From: Adiantum capillus-veneris
Lineage: Eukaryota; Streptophyta; Polypodiopsida; Polypodiales; Pteridaceae
DNA: 64,000 bases
Assembly: GCA_014529385.2 (NCBI GenBank)
Contig: CM043960.1
Coordinates: forward strand, 117,870,043 to 117,934,042
Reading direction: 5' to 3'
Numbering within the stretch: position 1 is the first letter of the stretch; each line of letters opens with the position of its first letter. The position numbers and the translations under genes are program-made. The notes beneath the pieces are model-generated. The model made no database searches, had not been told where the DNA came from, and saw nothing but the letters and a program-made list of their open reading frames with translations. Positions 1 through 11,000 of this stretch are shown here, one piece after another.

Positions 1-615
1 CAGATTTTCGATTGGGGCTCATTTCGGCCTCCGTTTCCACTACAGACTGCACAAGCGTTTTAGTCATTTTGTGCAGAATTTCTTTGCATAACAGGTCCTA
101 TGTAGTCCACTACGGGTTGTGCTATATAGCACGTGCTAGTCTCACACAGTTTCTCCTCATTTCGGGCAGTTTTTACATCATTTTCCATGGCTGACAACAA
201 CACAAATGTGTTCAAGATGTTTGCTGCTGAGACACGTTGGACGGGGACAATTACCCTATGTGGGCTTACATGCATGTGCAACATGTTCTTGTGTCAAAGG
301 GCGTCTGAAATACTTTCCAGGGCATTGATGTACGTCCTGGTTCTGAGGATGTAGGCGACGTCGAGGATGTTGCAGGTCTTGCTGCAAGGATTGCTGCTAT
401 TAGAGTTGTTTTGCCTACGGCAGAACAAGCTCGTTTGGATGTAAAGGATGCACAAGATCATGCATTGATTGCATTGTCTGTGAAGCGCACCATTACTCCT
501 CACATTCGTCTAGCGAAATCTGCAAAACAATCTTGGGATATTCTAGCAGGTCTTTATGCAAGCTGCAATGAGGCTAAAATTGCTTTGCTGCGTAAAGACC
601 TGGAATAGAAGATTA
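1..615 (+). mobile_element. Copia element C2, left (5') part
   Basis: This is the untranslated leader and the first part of gag of a Ty1/copia element. It matches the leader and gag of copia C1 (from about 7860) closely. The 5' LTR lies outside the window. The copy breaks off after the gag codons for Lys-Ile plus one base. The next base of the same gag is found at 29726, so the rest of C2 lies beyond the 29.1-kb insertion. The match to an unbroken gag is exact at the joint (gaagatta | tgcatgagg). Confidence 0.9.
187..615 (+). pseudogene. gag: copia C2 gag, N-terminal part (broken)
   Basis: The ATG at 187 opens a capsid protein beginning MADNNTNVFKMFA, shared by every copia copy in this window. 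About 14 codons in, relative to copies C3 and C4, a one-base loss in the Glu-Asp-Arg stretch shifts the frame. The downstream part (411-608) reads in another frame as the usual alpha-helical copia gag (UBN2/retrotran_gag type) and ends at a premature stop just before the insertion. It cannot make a full gag. Confidence 0.8.
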
Positions 616-647
616 CATTAGGAGAAAGTTGGACTCACTTTTGGGCC
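616..647 (+). repeat. Left terminal inverted repeat of the large element
   Basis: The 32-bp sequence from CATTAGGAG to TTTTGGGCC is the reverse complement of 29694-29725, with one mismatch near the inner end. It directly abuts the broken copia gag. Just inside it is a GAGAGAGAGTGG stretch, echoed in looser form inside the right end. Confidence 0.9.
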
Positions 648-971
648 TTTCATTTCTAGAGAGAGAGTGGCGCTCGACTAATGAGGAAGAGGCTAATGTT
701 ACGTTGAAAATCGACATTTTGGAGCCAAGCTCTTTTAAAAGGGAGAAAATATTATTTATGTTCATCAAATTGCACAATTTCACGCTTTCAAGGCATAAAT
801 TCCATAAGTCGTACTAACTCTGTACCAAGGAATTTTAGAACTTTCATTGAAGACTCTATCTAGTATCTATGTTCCCGCCCAAATATGACTTTGAGTAGCT
901 CTCCTTCCCTCTCAAAACTTCTTCCCTTTTTCATATTTGCGCTAACCTTTCTGTGTATTCTAGTGCACACC
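648..971 (+). other. Subterminal region of the TIR element, no gene recognised
   Basis: This AT-rich stretch follows the left TIR. The sequence at 748-782 (AGAAAATATT...TTGCACAATTT) loosely mirrors the region just inside the right TIR (about 29635-29665 reversed), so the subterminal similarity may extend about 150 bp. No convincing coding potential was seen. Confidence 0.4.
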
Positions 972-1208
972 ATGACTACTTCTAGAAGGCCTAGCACTAC
1001 CATTGACTTTGTTAGCATTTTTAACTATTTTACTATAGATGATCAAGCATGGATACCATCTCGAATAACTATTGGCAGTTGGGTTCTACTGCAAACTAGG
1101 AGGAGGAAGAGGAGGCAACGCAATGATTTCGTGGAGGCTTTCAAGGGACAAGTTAAAGAGTTTAAAGTGTGTGTACAAAGCAAGCGGGTGAAAGAGGTCC
1201 TCATATAA
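972..1208 (+). CDS. Possible first exon of left-end gene A (unrecognised)
   Basis: An open frame of 79 codons starts MTTSRRPSTTIDF, contains a Lys/Arg-rich run (RRRKRRQR) and ends at a stop at 1206. An upstream ATG at 885 in the same frame would add a hydrophobic stretch. A plausible splice acceptor (TTTTACTATAG) at about 1038 means only part may be exon. It lies upstream of and on the same strand as the better supported gene A exons. No family is recognised, and it may be chance coding. Confidence 0.25.
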   Translation: MTTSRRPSTTIDFVSIFNYFTIDDQAWIPSRITIGSWVLLQTRRRKRRQRNDFVEAFKGQVKEFKVCVQSKRVKEVLI

Positions 1209-1599
1209 CATGCTTTCCAGCATGCAGACTTAAAGTTGCAAATATCTCCTCCAAGTCTTCCAAGGTATCGACCCAACTGTAAGTTATTTTGAGCATCTCA
1301 CTTAGTGCATGATTATATTCGAAGGTTAAGTGATGGATATCATCTTTGGTATGTTTCACATATTTATCCATCAAATAGGATAGATTGGCAACCAGTTGAG
1401 AGCATAGTTTGCATTTTTGATGCTTTCCATGTATTTATTGGTGAGCAAATGTACCGAGGAAGACAACACAAGGAACTTGCAGATAATGGAATATTATTTT
1501 ATGATATGTCATATGTGGAACCGAGAACTTCCATTGGTTGGGGTCGTGCAGCTCCTTTGTCACTTCCATCCTTTGACAGCAAGGATTGGTCTTTGCCAG

Positions 1600-1858
1600 T
1601 GAGGCGGTCCGCGGCGGGCAACAAGAAGAGCAACCTCTAGACACCCTTCAAGGCTCCTGTGCTGCTCAATGGGGCTGGGGCACAACACAACACAAACCAA
1701 AACAACAAACCCCGAGCCAAATCCCAACTACAAAAGGGGCACCACCTAGTTTAAGAGCAAACTAGGACGCAAAAGAGGAGAATCGTTAGAGCAACCCACA
1801 AACAAGCAAGGAATTTACACTAACCCTAACACCAATGGAATACTCTCACACACTAAAA

Positions 1859-1922
<64 letters not shown>

Positions 1923-4310
1923 CTCGGGCTGCTTTGAAACGTATCGGCAATGATCAAGCAAACGCAACTATATATTTAAGAAAGAGAGAGAAAGGGGGGG
2001 GGGGGGGGGTGCTTGTTGCATTAATACCTTCTTACAAATCTGTCATGACAAATCAAAGTGAGATTAGTATTTGTTCAACATAGCTTGCGTAAATTTCACC
2101 ACAACACATCACAAGAAAAGCCACCCCAATCACGGTCTTAAGGCCAGGGGAGTCCTCTCCACCCTGTCGCCCTCTTACAGTATGTGGAATTTATGGCTAG
2201 ATTGATGACAACACCAGAGACAAGCTATCAAGAACTTAACAAAAAACACCAAGACACTTACGCATCATTGTTGTCCATTACTTCACGTTGGAAGGGAGAC
2301 AAAGTATCCAAGCTTAGTCCAAATCCACCCTCCTTGATTCAGCAAATGTTGGTCTTACACTAGTAGGAGAAATGATAGATTTCCTACTCTCAATTGAATG
2401 ATCACTCTCTCTCTTACAATGGCATAGAGTTCCCTTGCTAATCCCCTATTACAACACATGCACATGCATAAGACAATGAGCTTCCACTCAAGAGCTCCTT
2501 CTAGAGAGGTTGAGCTTGGCTTCTCAAGCTATAGCATAGTGCTCTTGCTTATGGCTCCCCCTTTTGTGCTAGCCACACCCTCCTTTTATAGCAATTTTGA
2601 AGGCTAGGGTTACTCCTCTAACCATGGTTGGGTTAGATTTTCAGCCATTTATCTAATTTCTTTTGCTTGGAATTATCAAGAAGTTGGTGGGGAAAGAGAG
2701 AGGAGAGAAATGGAGGTGATAGGACTTTTCATAGTGGGTTAGTGTTAATATAGTTAGTATTAATTTACAAATGGAATTGGATATTTACAATGGGAGTATC
2801 CATGTAGGATACAAATAAGGAAGAAAAACTCTTAAGAAGTAAGAAAATGTGGATTTCTTACAAGGTTGATGCTCCAAGTGTCTTGAGTAGGGCCAATTTT
2901 GACGCTTGTTGACGGTCCACTAGCTTTGACGGTACATTTTTTCTCCACTCTTGACCTTCCTTGAGAGACAAGGTAATTGAAGCTGAGTAATCAACCACCA
3001 TGATGCTGTCTTTTAAGAGAAGAGGCTGAATTTTGTGGTTATTTTGATAGATATGGGTAAATTGGAGGAGGAAAAATGAGACTAGGTGGTCAATTTTGGA
3101 ATGGAATTGTGTGTGGGAGATATGAGTTCACCATGGTTTCTCTTATTCTTCAAGGTTGAGGAGAAGGTGAGTAGGGTGCAGAGAGGAGTGGTGAGAGAGG
3201 TGGGGATGATGAGTGGAGAAGTGTGTGTGAAAGAGGAAAATGATAAAGTGGAAGAGAGAGTGTGGCTGCATAGCATGGGAAAACTGGGGTCCACTAATAA
3301 AATCATAGCTCATAGCTCGTAGCTCAAAAAAATATGAAAAAATTTGAGGCAAAAGTTCAGCCCACGAGCTACAACTTTTGTTTGTATCACCTTTTCAAAT
3401 TCGGAGAGCAAGTGAACTTTAAAAATTCAGTAAAACCGACCGTTTTTTTCCACTGCACAAGGTCCTTGTGGGGTCCTTCTTTGGATGATTCTTTTGAATA
3501 CCTCCAAGAGTGAGCCCTCCATAGTGCATGTATGCATGCCACCTACCCTTGACCTTATTTGGTAGGTCTATAATTGAAGATATTGTTGAGATTATGATAT
3601 AAGTGAATAGTACAACTAAGAAAATCAAATATTGAGGGGTCTAAAAAATATGTACATGTCAAATATAAATAATATAAGTGGAAAAAAATATAAAGGGGTC
3701 AAAAGAAATCTCTCTCATTATGAGGCTACCATAAAAAGATAAATATTTTTGGTGTTCTAATTTTTTAGAAAAAAAAACAAAATAGATGTAGGAAGGGAAA
3801 AATCACAATAGTGAAAAAATATACACATAAACAAAACTAGTTTTTTTGGATTTTTGTTGGGGTGGAGTTACACCAAATATAAGAGAAGCTTACATGAAAA
3901 TATTTCTATATGGAATAAAGAGTATGAAAAATGGTAAGAAAAAAATGTGGTAATGGTGAGGCAATGTACAGAGCATAAATAGCACACACCTAGGTAGAAA
4001 TATTTAAATAAATACCAAAATAATTATGAAAAAATCTTTTATTTAGGCCCTATATACAAAGAAATATTTACATACGCATGGGCCATAATATACTTATATT
4101 TTTTATATTTTTTATTTTTTTCATTTTTTTGGCTCAACTAGCCCAATGACTAGCTAATTGAGGGTTTTTTAAGAAGATATGGGAAAAGTCCCGTGACTCA
4201 CGCATGCCTATGTACAGTGAAATGGTAGGGATAGCCACAGTGTTTGGGTGATTTTGGTAGGGTGAGGTAACTCACTGTGGCAATTACAAAGAGCCGAAAA
4301 ACGGCTATCA
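1600..4310 (-). mobile_element. Solo LTR, 2.7 kb, inserted in gene A
   Basis: The segment begins TGAGGCGG and ends GGCTATCA, giving TG...CA ends, and is flanked by CCAG at 1596-1599 and 4311-4314 (4-bp target duplication). No internal protein domains were seen. The first part resembles the LTR of the gypsy element at 20341: both carry GGGGCACCACCTAG followed by a (GA)n run and a TATA-like region, so it is probably a related gypsy LTR in the same (minus) orientation. It holds a 60-bp GA run (1861-1920) and a G run near 1997. Short open frames inside it look like chance. Confidence 0.7.
1861..1920. repeat. (GA)n microsatellite inside the solo LTR
   Basis: About 30 GA units, matching the position of the GA runs in the related gypsy LTRs at 20551 and 27780. 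Confidence 0.95.
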
Positions 4311-5180
4311 CCAGCTTCGCAAACTAGTGAAAGCTTTAGGAATAAGTTGTTTCAGGATATACAAAAGTCCCTCAAGTATTCAATTGCCAGAAAAATAGTT
4401 CGGCTTGCACTATTTATGCCTCTTGAAGTGTTTGTAGATTTTTTCTTTGATGAGAAAATAAGAACTACCGCAACAATGTTCATTTGCAAGTCTGAGAGCT
4501 GTTTGGATATGAAACAATCATAGAGAAAAAATTGTATTTTGCAAAAGAAGTCCATAATTTGCAATTTCATTATAAGCTCTCAAAATTTCATAGTGTCATT
4601 TTACTATTTTAGATATCATCTTCTTAGTGGGCAGCTTATTCCACTCAACCAAGATACAGAGTCTAGCCTCGAGAACAAACCTTTATCAATGGAGCTCTAC
4701 TTTCGAAACAACCTACTTACTGTGATGGAGACAATGTCAAGCACAACCCTTGCACAACTCAGGGTAGATCTTACATGTGAAGAAATTCCACTTTTGTCGG
4801 AATTGCATGCATTCAGTCTCAACAATAGAAAGGTGCTTACTAAATGAATGAATTTTGATTGTCTTTAATACATTAAGAAAGAATCTAACTTTTTCTTCTT
4901 TTCAGATTCCAAGACGCAAGGAAAAAACAACAGTGCAAGGAGTCACTCACAAATACACTTCACTTAATTGCTTCCACCCGGAAGCTAGGTCACATACCTT
5001 GTGAACGCAATGAGATTTGATGCCATGCAAACCATGATGTACTCTTCAAAATGACTAATGCAGAGACATTTTGTGGCGATCAAACAATGTTTAAAAAATG
5101 TACACTTTTCATTGTCTCAAAACTTTACAAATTGTGTTGTTTTTGTCAAGTTTTATACAAGTTATTGCTCCCTTTCCCTG

Positions 5181-5690
5181 CTACTGTCCTCTTCCCCCAT
5201 TTGTGCCACTGGTCCCCTGTCCTCTCCCCTGGTTGCTGCCACTGGTCCCTTGCCATCTCCCCCGATTGCTTCCACCGCTCCCCTGTCCTCTGCTCCGGTT
5301 GCTGCTACTTCTGACTCTGGGGACGCTGGTCTCGGGAATCCTTTCGCGTCGTTCGAAATCATGGGCCTCTTTCATGGCTTCCCATGCATCTTGCACCTGT
5401 GAATCTTCCCTCTGTTCTTGCTCTTGCCATTGACGTGTAGCCCATTCTTCTACTTCTGCGACGTCCGCATAATATTGATTTGTTGCTTCTTGCATATTTC
5501 AAACGTCTTCTTGAGTCTGATTGTAGCGTTGCGTCATTTCGTTAATGTGAACGTGTTTGAACTCCTGAGCTCTCGCCCCTTCCTCTCTTGTGTGTCTGTT
5601 TATTGAGATTATAATATACTGGATGGCCATTAAAGAAAAATGTCGCACATCGTTGGGGGTGTAGTTATGTAATTGAAGTTCCTGTAGAAG
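5181..5690 (-). CDS. C-terminal exon of gene B: helical, then RG/QG-rich tail
   Basis: The frame ELQLHNYTPNDVRHFSLMAI continues in Glu/Gln-rich helix, meets one TGA near 5498, then AEVEEWATRQWQEQEQRED and a tail of GSNRGRWQGTSGSNQGRGQ repeats. The acceptor CTTCTACAG at 5682 gives an 87-bp intron but an out-of-phase join. A nearer acceptor gives the right phase but a very short intron. The exon is therefore real in frame but its 5' boundary is unsettled. Confidence 0.5.
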
Positions 5691-5768
5691 CGTGATAGTA
5701 GGAAAGCAAGTAAAGATGTTGCTTCATACAAACGTTGTAGCAAACAATGAAATAGCACGATTACTTAC

Positions 5769-5933
5769 ATTCGGTATATCCAAAATTTGACTGAGGAGAA
5801 ACAAGTTCGCCAGCCACAACTATAGTCGTCAATCTGCATGGGCACGGTTACCCATTCGTGCCGGATGGTATTTTGACCTAGATCATGTTCTAACAGAACA
5901 TGCTCTACATAGCATACAAGTTTTTTCGCGGCA
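5769..5933 (-). CDS. Ulp1/C48 cysteine protease, exon with Gln and Cys
   Basis: This 165-bp exon lies between an acceptor TATATATGTAG and a consensus donor AT|GTAAGT (5768). It reads ...HEWVTVPMQIDDYSCGW..., the Ulp1 oxyanion Gln (codon 5834-5836) and nucleophile Cys-Gly (5816-5818), six residues apart as in yeast Ulp1. Upstream Trp and the VP before Gln also fit. With the preceding exon, the His-Asp-Gln-Cys set is complete. Ulp1 domains hitchhike in several plant DNA transposons (for example Mutator-like), where their role is unclear. Confidence 0.8.
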
Positions 5934-6179
5934 CTACATATATAACCACTTGAGTCAGCAACACATTACAAAGAGACACTACTTCCAAATGTACCCAAAT
6001 GTGTCTTACGTTTTTACACGACCGTGAAACACCCTGCTTTGCCCGGAGTTTGCGTAGTATACAATCTTATCTTCAATGTCAAATAACAACAGACTCCAAT
6101 GATTACTACACCAAAACCATCAAAGATGAGGAGAAACATTCTAAATGCAACATGGTTTTTACAAGGCAAGAAAAAACTC

Positions 6180-6352
6180 ATGATTGATTGTATGCAGTGA
6201 CCAAAAAGCACGCTAGATCAAAATTGACTCTGCTAAACCAACCCATCAGAGACAAAAAGGAAACTCCACTGTTCTGCATCATAGGCGATATCAATGGATC
6301 TATTACGTATACTTTGTTTTGAACCTCAGGGGACAGAAGCGAGACAGCGTGC
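6180..6352 (-). CDS. Ulp1/C48 cysteine protease, exon with His and Asp
   Basis: After an acceptor (TTCATGTTAG) at 6353 the exon reads HAVSLLSPEVQNKVYVIDPL. In Ulp1 proteases the catalytic His opens a strand that leads to (V/I)Y.(Y/I)D(S/P)L with the Asp 17 residues after the His. Here His (6349-6351) and Asp (6298-6300) are 17 residues apart. The aromatic residue usually following the His is Ala. The exon's donor site is uncertain; the open frame runs to 6180. Confidence 0.7.
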
Positions 6353-6419
6353 CTAACATGAATCAATGGCAGAGATTAGACTTCAGATATTTTAGCGGGC
6401 TATCACTGCCACAAACCAA

Positions 6420-6495
6420 TGAGTCAATATCGAGTGAGTGGGCCAGCTATTGAATTCCATAAGACACTGACTCGCTTGGTATTGACCCATGTCTT
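6420..6495. repeat. Isolated hairpin of the ACCAAGCGA type inside gene B
   Basis: GAGTCAATATCGAGTGAGTG at 6420 and CACTGACTCGCTTGGTATTGACCC at 6466-6489 are imperfect inverted repeats around a roughly 26-bp loop. The right arm carries TCGCTTGGTAYTGAC, the same arm sequence as the arrays at 12.86-16.2 kb. It lies between the acidic tail and the Ulp1 exons, probably in an intron. Confidence 0.6.
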
Positions 6496-6529
6496 GGTAG
6501 TGAGCCATTTAATGAACCAACTGTGACTT

Positions 6530-7284
6530 TTAAAGAGCATGAGAATTACCACAAAGCAATGTTGACGACCCCATCAGTTGCATTGGAGTTGGTGAAACTG
6601 CGCATGCATAGGAAGTCTTGTTGATCGAGGTTGAAATGCAGGCCTCCTCTGACCTTCCAGGCAGCAGTATCTGTGCATGCAGAGGCGCTGCGCTGAGTAG
6701 AACTTGCAACTCCTCTTCGTTCTCTTTCTTGATTTGCTCTAAAATAATTGACTCATCTGATAAAGGCTCCTCGTTGGATGGCCCTTGTGAAGCAGAGCCT
6801 TGCCCTTGCGTTTCTTGAGCTTTATCCCTGGCTGCCTCAAGCTCCTCCCTAACAGCCTTAGGGTCCTCCCTAACAGGCACAATGTTCTCCCTAACAGGCA
6901 CAGGCTCTGGATCATTTTCTTTCAATATTGGTTCCTCCATAAATGCCTCAGGGTCCACCCTGGCCTGCTCTTGCCCCTCATCAGCCCTTACTGGTTCCAG
7001 ACCCTCCATGACTTGCTCATTTTGGGGTCTAGCTGGCTCCTCCATAACTCTCTCTGTTTCTTCCATGACTGCCTCGGGGTCCATCCTAGCTTGATCATGC
7101 CCCTCTGTGGCTATCTCAGCCTGCCCATCTGTGTCGTTTCTCTCGACCTGTGATCGTGTCCTTCTGTTGTTTATCTCAGCCCTAGACGGCTCTGTCTGTC
7201 GTTCACAAGGATGGAGAGGGGGGATGTTAAGAATATCCATGGTTCTACTATCCCAGATAGGTATTGGATGAAACAGCCCATTGT
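6530..7284 (-). CDS. Acidic repeat tail following the H3-like fold
   Basis: About 250 codons, in frame with the H3 domain, hold imperfect repeats of the form (V/A)MEEP and VREDP, rich in Glu, Pro, Gln and Arg, with a short coiled-coil-like EQIKKENEEE segment. Core histones have no such C-terminal extension. Acidic tails of this kind are common in histone chaperones and chromatin proteins, but no specific function can be assigned. The last part (about 6530-6620) may be read-through into an intron. Confidence 0.55.
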
Positions 7285-7480
7285 AGCGGAAATGCAGCCT
7301 CCGAAGAGTATCAAAATCCTACGGCATGATAGTAACGCGGTGCGCATGGGTAGCCAGGATATATCCATCGCTGAAAAATTCAACGAGGTAGTCTTCTGAA
7401 ATTTCTTGAAGGCAGAGAAGTGCACTGGTGGCCCATCGCATGCCGACTCTCCACTGCTCGCAAATCTCTCGTACTATTCG
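7285..7480 (-). CDS. Histone H3-like domain, C-terminal half (alpha-1 to alpha-3)
   Basis: The frame reads IVREICEQWRVGMRWATSAL, then LCLQEISEDYLVEFF, then HAHRVTIMP, a stop (TAG 7319-7321, probably from CAG) and DFDTLRRL. This follows histone H3 LVREIAQDF, ALQEASEAYLV, HAKRVTIMPKD and ARRI in order and spacing. The Trp after Arg in loop 1 (MRW) and the EDYLV wording recall centromeric CENH3, but loop 1 has the length of ordinary H3. The frame continues past the normal H3 C-terminus into an acidic tail. Confidence 0.88.
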
Positions 7481-7485
7481 CTGGA

Positions 7486-7712
7486 TGTTACCATATACAT
7501 GTGGTAGTGATGTGTGTGAACACACTAGGACCGCCGGGACATTTTTTCCCTCTTTAGGAGGTTTTTTCCCCCGAGCATTGTATATACGCCCATCACTCTA
7601 GGGCTATCTATCTTTCCATTGCACACTAAGTAACACACTCTCTATTGTGTGCCTTGAGCTTCCTTCATCTTCTCCAAGCTGTGTGTGTTTCTCTGCAACC
7701 CTAATTCCAACA
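7486..7712 (+). repeat. 5' LTR of copia C1
   Basis: TGTTACCATATACATG to AATTCCAACA. It pairs with 12412-12638. It contains a short TATA-like stretch (GTATATACGCCC) around 7583. Confidence 0.93.
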
Positions 7713-7714
7713 AT

Positions 7715-7728
7715 TGGTATCAGAGCAG
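7715..7728 (+). promoter_or_regulatory. Primer binding site (tRNA-iMet) of copia C1
   Basis: TGGTATCAGAGCAG two bases after the 5' LTR is the complement of the 3' end of plant initiator tRNA-Met, the standard plant copia primer. Confidence 0.9.
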
Positions 7729-8075
7729 GTCACGTCCTCCCGGGCTTAGTCGCGAGCTGCTCCAGCACACGCCTGCTCACTTTCTCCGATTTCAGTGAGC
7801 TTTGGCGAGCATTCGCAAGTTGACAAATATTTTGAGTGAGCTTGAAGAGCTGGGTCTGCTCAAAATTTTGATTTGGGCTCATTTCGGCCTCCGTTTCCAC
7901 TACAGGCAGCACTGCACAGGCTATTTTGTCATTTTGTGCAGAATTTTTGTCAGTGCCGTTTTCTACATAACAGGTACCTTATAGTCTTCTGTGGTTTGTG
8001 CTATATAGCACATATTGTTCCCGCTCCGTTTCTCCTATTTTCGGGCAGTTTTCACATCGGGTACAGTATTTACCA

Positions 8076-11000
8076 ATGCTGACAACAACAACACAGATGT
8101 GTTCAAGATGTTTGTTGCTGAGGACAGGTTGGATGGGGACAACTACCCTATGTGGTCTTATATGATGCAACATGTTCTTGTGTCAAAGGGTGTCTGGAAC
8201 ATTGTGCAGGGCATTGATGTACGTCCAGGTTCTGAGGATGTAGGCGAGATGTTGAGGATGTTGCAGGTCTTGCTGCAAGGATTGCAGCTGTTAGAGTTGT
8301 TTTGCCTATGGTAGAACAAGCTCATTGGGATGTTAAGGATGCGCAGGCTCATGCATTGATTGCGTTGTCTGTGAAGCGCACCATTGTTCCTCACATCCGT
8401 TCAACAAAATCTGCAAAATAGGCTTGGGATATTCTAGCAGGTCTTTATGCAAGCCGCAATGAGGCTAAAATTTGTTTGCTGCGTAAAGAGCTGGAGTCGA
8501 AGATTATGCATGAGGAAGATGATATGGACACTTTCCTTGCTAGTGTCAAGGATATCAATGCAGCTTATTTCTGCAGGTGAAGTCATTTCAGACAGTTCCC
8601 TTGTGCAGATTGTTCTTCATGCCTTACAAGATTCCTACCAGACTTTTGCTAGTACTTGGAGACTTATGACCCAAGGAAATCCTGAAGTTGTCAAGTTTGA
8701 TGCATTATGCACATTGCTGTTGCAAGAGTCACTTTCTAGAAAAAACAGGACTAGGCAGCGTGCAGTTGAGGCTTTTATTGCTTCTCAAAGAAACGGTGGT
8801 AACAGTAATGCAGCCACTTCTTATGGTTCTGCTGCGAGTGGAAAATTATGTTACTAATGCTTTTGCTGGTAGCAATTCGTCTGAAAATTCTAGTGATAAG
8901 GGCAAAAAGAAGATGCGTTGCCATTATTGTAAAGCCAATGATCACTTGATCAAGTCGTGTACTAAGTTGAAGGCCAAAGAGGCTAAGAAGAAAGAGGGTG
9001 GTTCCACTGCAAATGCTGGTTCAACTACAAATGCAGCCATTGTTGAGTCTTCTGTGAAAGGAGACTGTGTTGCTGATGTTGATGCAGAATGGGCTTTTAG
9101 CACAGAGTGCACTTACAATCTTGTTGTCCATGATGCATGCTTGTCAGTTGCTGCAGAATCACATGTGGTATTTCGACAGTGGTGCTACAAAGCACATTAC
9201 CTCACATCGTGAATTGTTTACCTCTCTCGAGTCTGTCCCTCATGGGAATTCAGTCACTTGTGCCAACAACGCCTCTTATCCTGTTCAGGGAGTTGGAAAG
9301 ATTGTGCTCACTACTGCTAATGGCAGTTCCTTCACACTTGTTGATGCACTTTATGTACCTAGGATCAAGAAGAATCTCTTGTATGTATCCGCACTTGCTA
9401 GACTTGGACTTGTAGTCAAATTTGCGGATGACAGATGTACAGTTCATGATCTCAGTTTTGGCGATGAAATTGTTGCATCTGGCCTTTTGTGCCGTGGGCT
9501 GTATAAGCTCATTTTGTGACAAGTGTGGACAAAATTTTGCAAATGCTATTGCAAATTCAAGGGCTATTTCAGATGCAAAACTTTGGCATGCACGTTTTGG
9601 TCATCTAAATTTTGCCAGTTTGCTGCGTTTGCAGAAATCTGATATGGTTGCTTCTTTGCCGCCTCTTGAAGCACCTGTCAAACATGTTTGTGAAGGCTTT
9701 ATTTTGGGTAAGATGCAGCATTCTAAATTTCTAAAGGATGGTATAGTTCGGGCCACATACAGATTGTAGCTTGTGCATAGTGATGTTTGTGGGCCCATGC
9801 AAACTCCATCCTTGGGCAATTACCTGTACTTCATGACTTTCATTGATGATTACTCCAGGCATGCATGGGTATTTCCGCTTAAAGCGAAGTCCGAAGTTTT
9901 TATGTGCTTCAAACAATTTCTGGCTATGGCTGAAAATGTCTCGAAATGTACTATGGGCACCATCCGTTCCGATCGAGGGGGGGAGTATATGTCTCATGAA
10001 TTTAATGCATTTCTGGCTAGTCGTGGGATAAAACACCAATGTACAGTGCCTTATACACCTCAGCAAAATGGTTTTGCTGAGAGGAAAAACAGGTCACTCA
10101 CGGAAATGGCACGATGCATGGTCAAAAGTCAAGCTTTGCCGCGTTCTTTTTGGCTTGAGGCCATCATGTGTGCCACTTATGTACTTAACAAGTGTCCTAC
10201 GAAAGCTTTGCAGTCTATTACTCCATATGAAGCATGGCATGATAGAAAGACTTCTATTGAGTACATGCTTGTTTTTGGCTGTTTGGCATATGCTTTGGTG
10301 CCACAAGTGCAGCGCAGAAAATTGGATGATAAGACTGTCAAATGTAATTTTGTTGGTTATAGTGTTGAAAGCAAAGGTTATAGGTTGTATCATAGGCAAA
10401 CAAAACGTATTCTGGTTTCTCAGGATGTAGTGTTTGTGGAAGATTCTATTCAGCCCTTGCTGTCATGTACTAGAGACAGTAATGTAAGCTCACAGGACAT
10501 TTATGACACTTTGTTGCCTCTTTTCAGTGGTGGAAATACGAATGTAAGTTCCAATGAGGCAAATGTACAGCCTATGGGGGTTTTTGAAAATGTTTTAGAT
10601 CAGCCTATTACTGATGCAGATGTACATGATGTACTTGATGAGGAAAGGGCTGAAAATGAGCAGGCTAGAGGTATGCCAAAATGGCTGGTGCACACTTTGC
10701 GTGACAGTAAATTGGATGCACCTTTGTCTAGTCGTACTCGTTCAGGATCTCGCCATGCATCTTATGCATCAGATTGTTATGCTTTGGCTGTGTCTAGCTT
10801 ACATGATGTTGAGGAGCCTCTGTCTTTTGATGAAGCACAGAATTCAGAAAATTGGATGGCTGCATGCAATCAGAATATGATGCACTTATAGAAAATGACA
10901 CATGGACTTTATGTGATTTGCCTCCTGGCAAAAAGGCCATTGGTACGAAGTGGGTTTACAAGTTGAAACGCAAGCCGGATGGTGAGATTGATCGCCATAA

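Larger units (their letters stand above)
1306..5004 (+). pseudogene. Gene A of the TIR element: three-exon gene split by a solo LTR (unrecognised)
   Basis: Exon 1 is open from about 1306 to 1599, interrupted by the LTR at 1600-4310, and resumes after the CCAG duplication to 4489. Removing the LTR restores the frame exactly (...DWSLP | ASQTSESF...). A donor at 4490 (AA|GTCTGA) joins an acceptor at 4627 (CTTCTTAG) in phase. Exon 2 is 4628-4832, and donor AAG|GTGCTT joins TTTTCAG at 4905. Exon 3 (4906-5004) ends in TGA. The predicted protein is about 270 residues or more, mixed helical, with a basic C-terminal segment (IPRRKEK). I recognise no domain. The start is unknown. Apart from the LTR this reading frame is intact, unlike genes B and D. 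Confidence 0.6.

Noticed and set aside
1835-2083. Open frame over the GA run
   Set aside because: Pure Glu-Arg repeat translated from a microsatellite; no protein signal.
7715-7728. tRNA gene (TGGTATCAGAGC)
   Set aside because: It lies directly after an LTR and is only the short complement of initiator tRNA-Met, a primer binding site.
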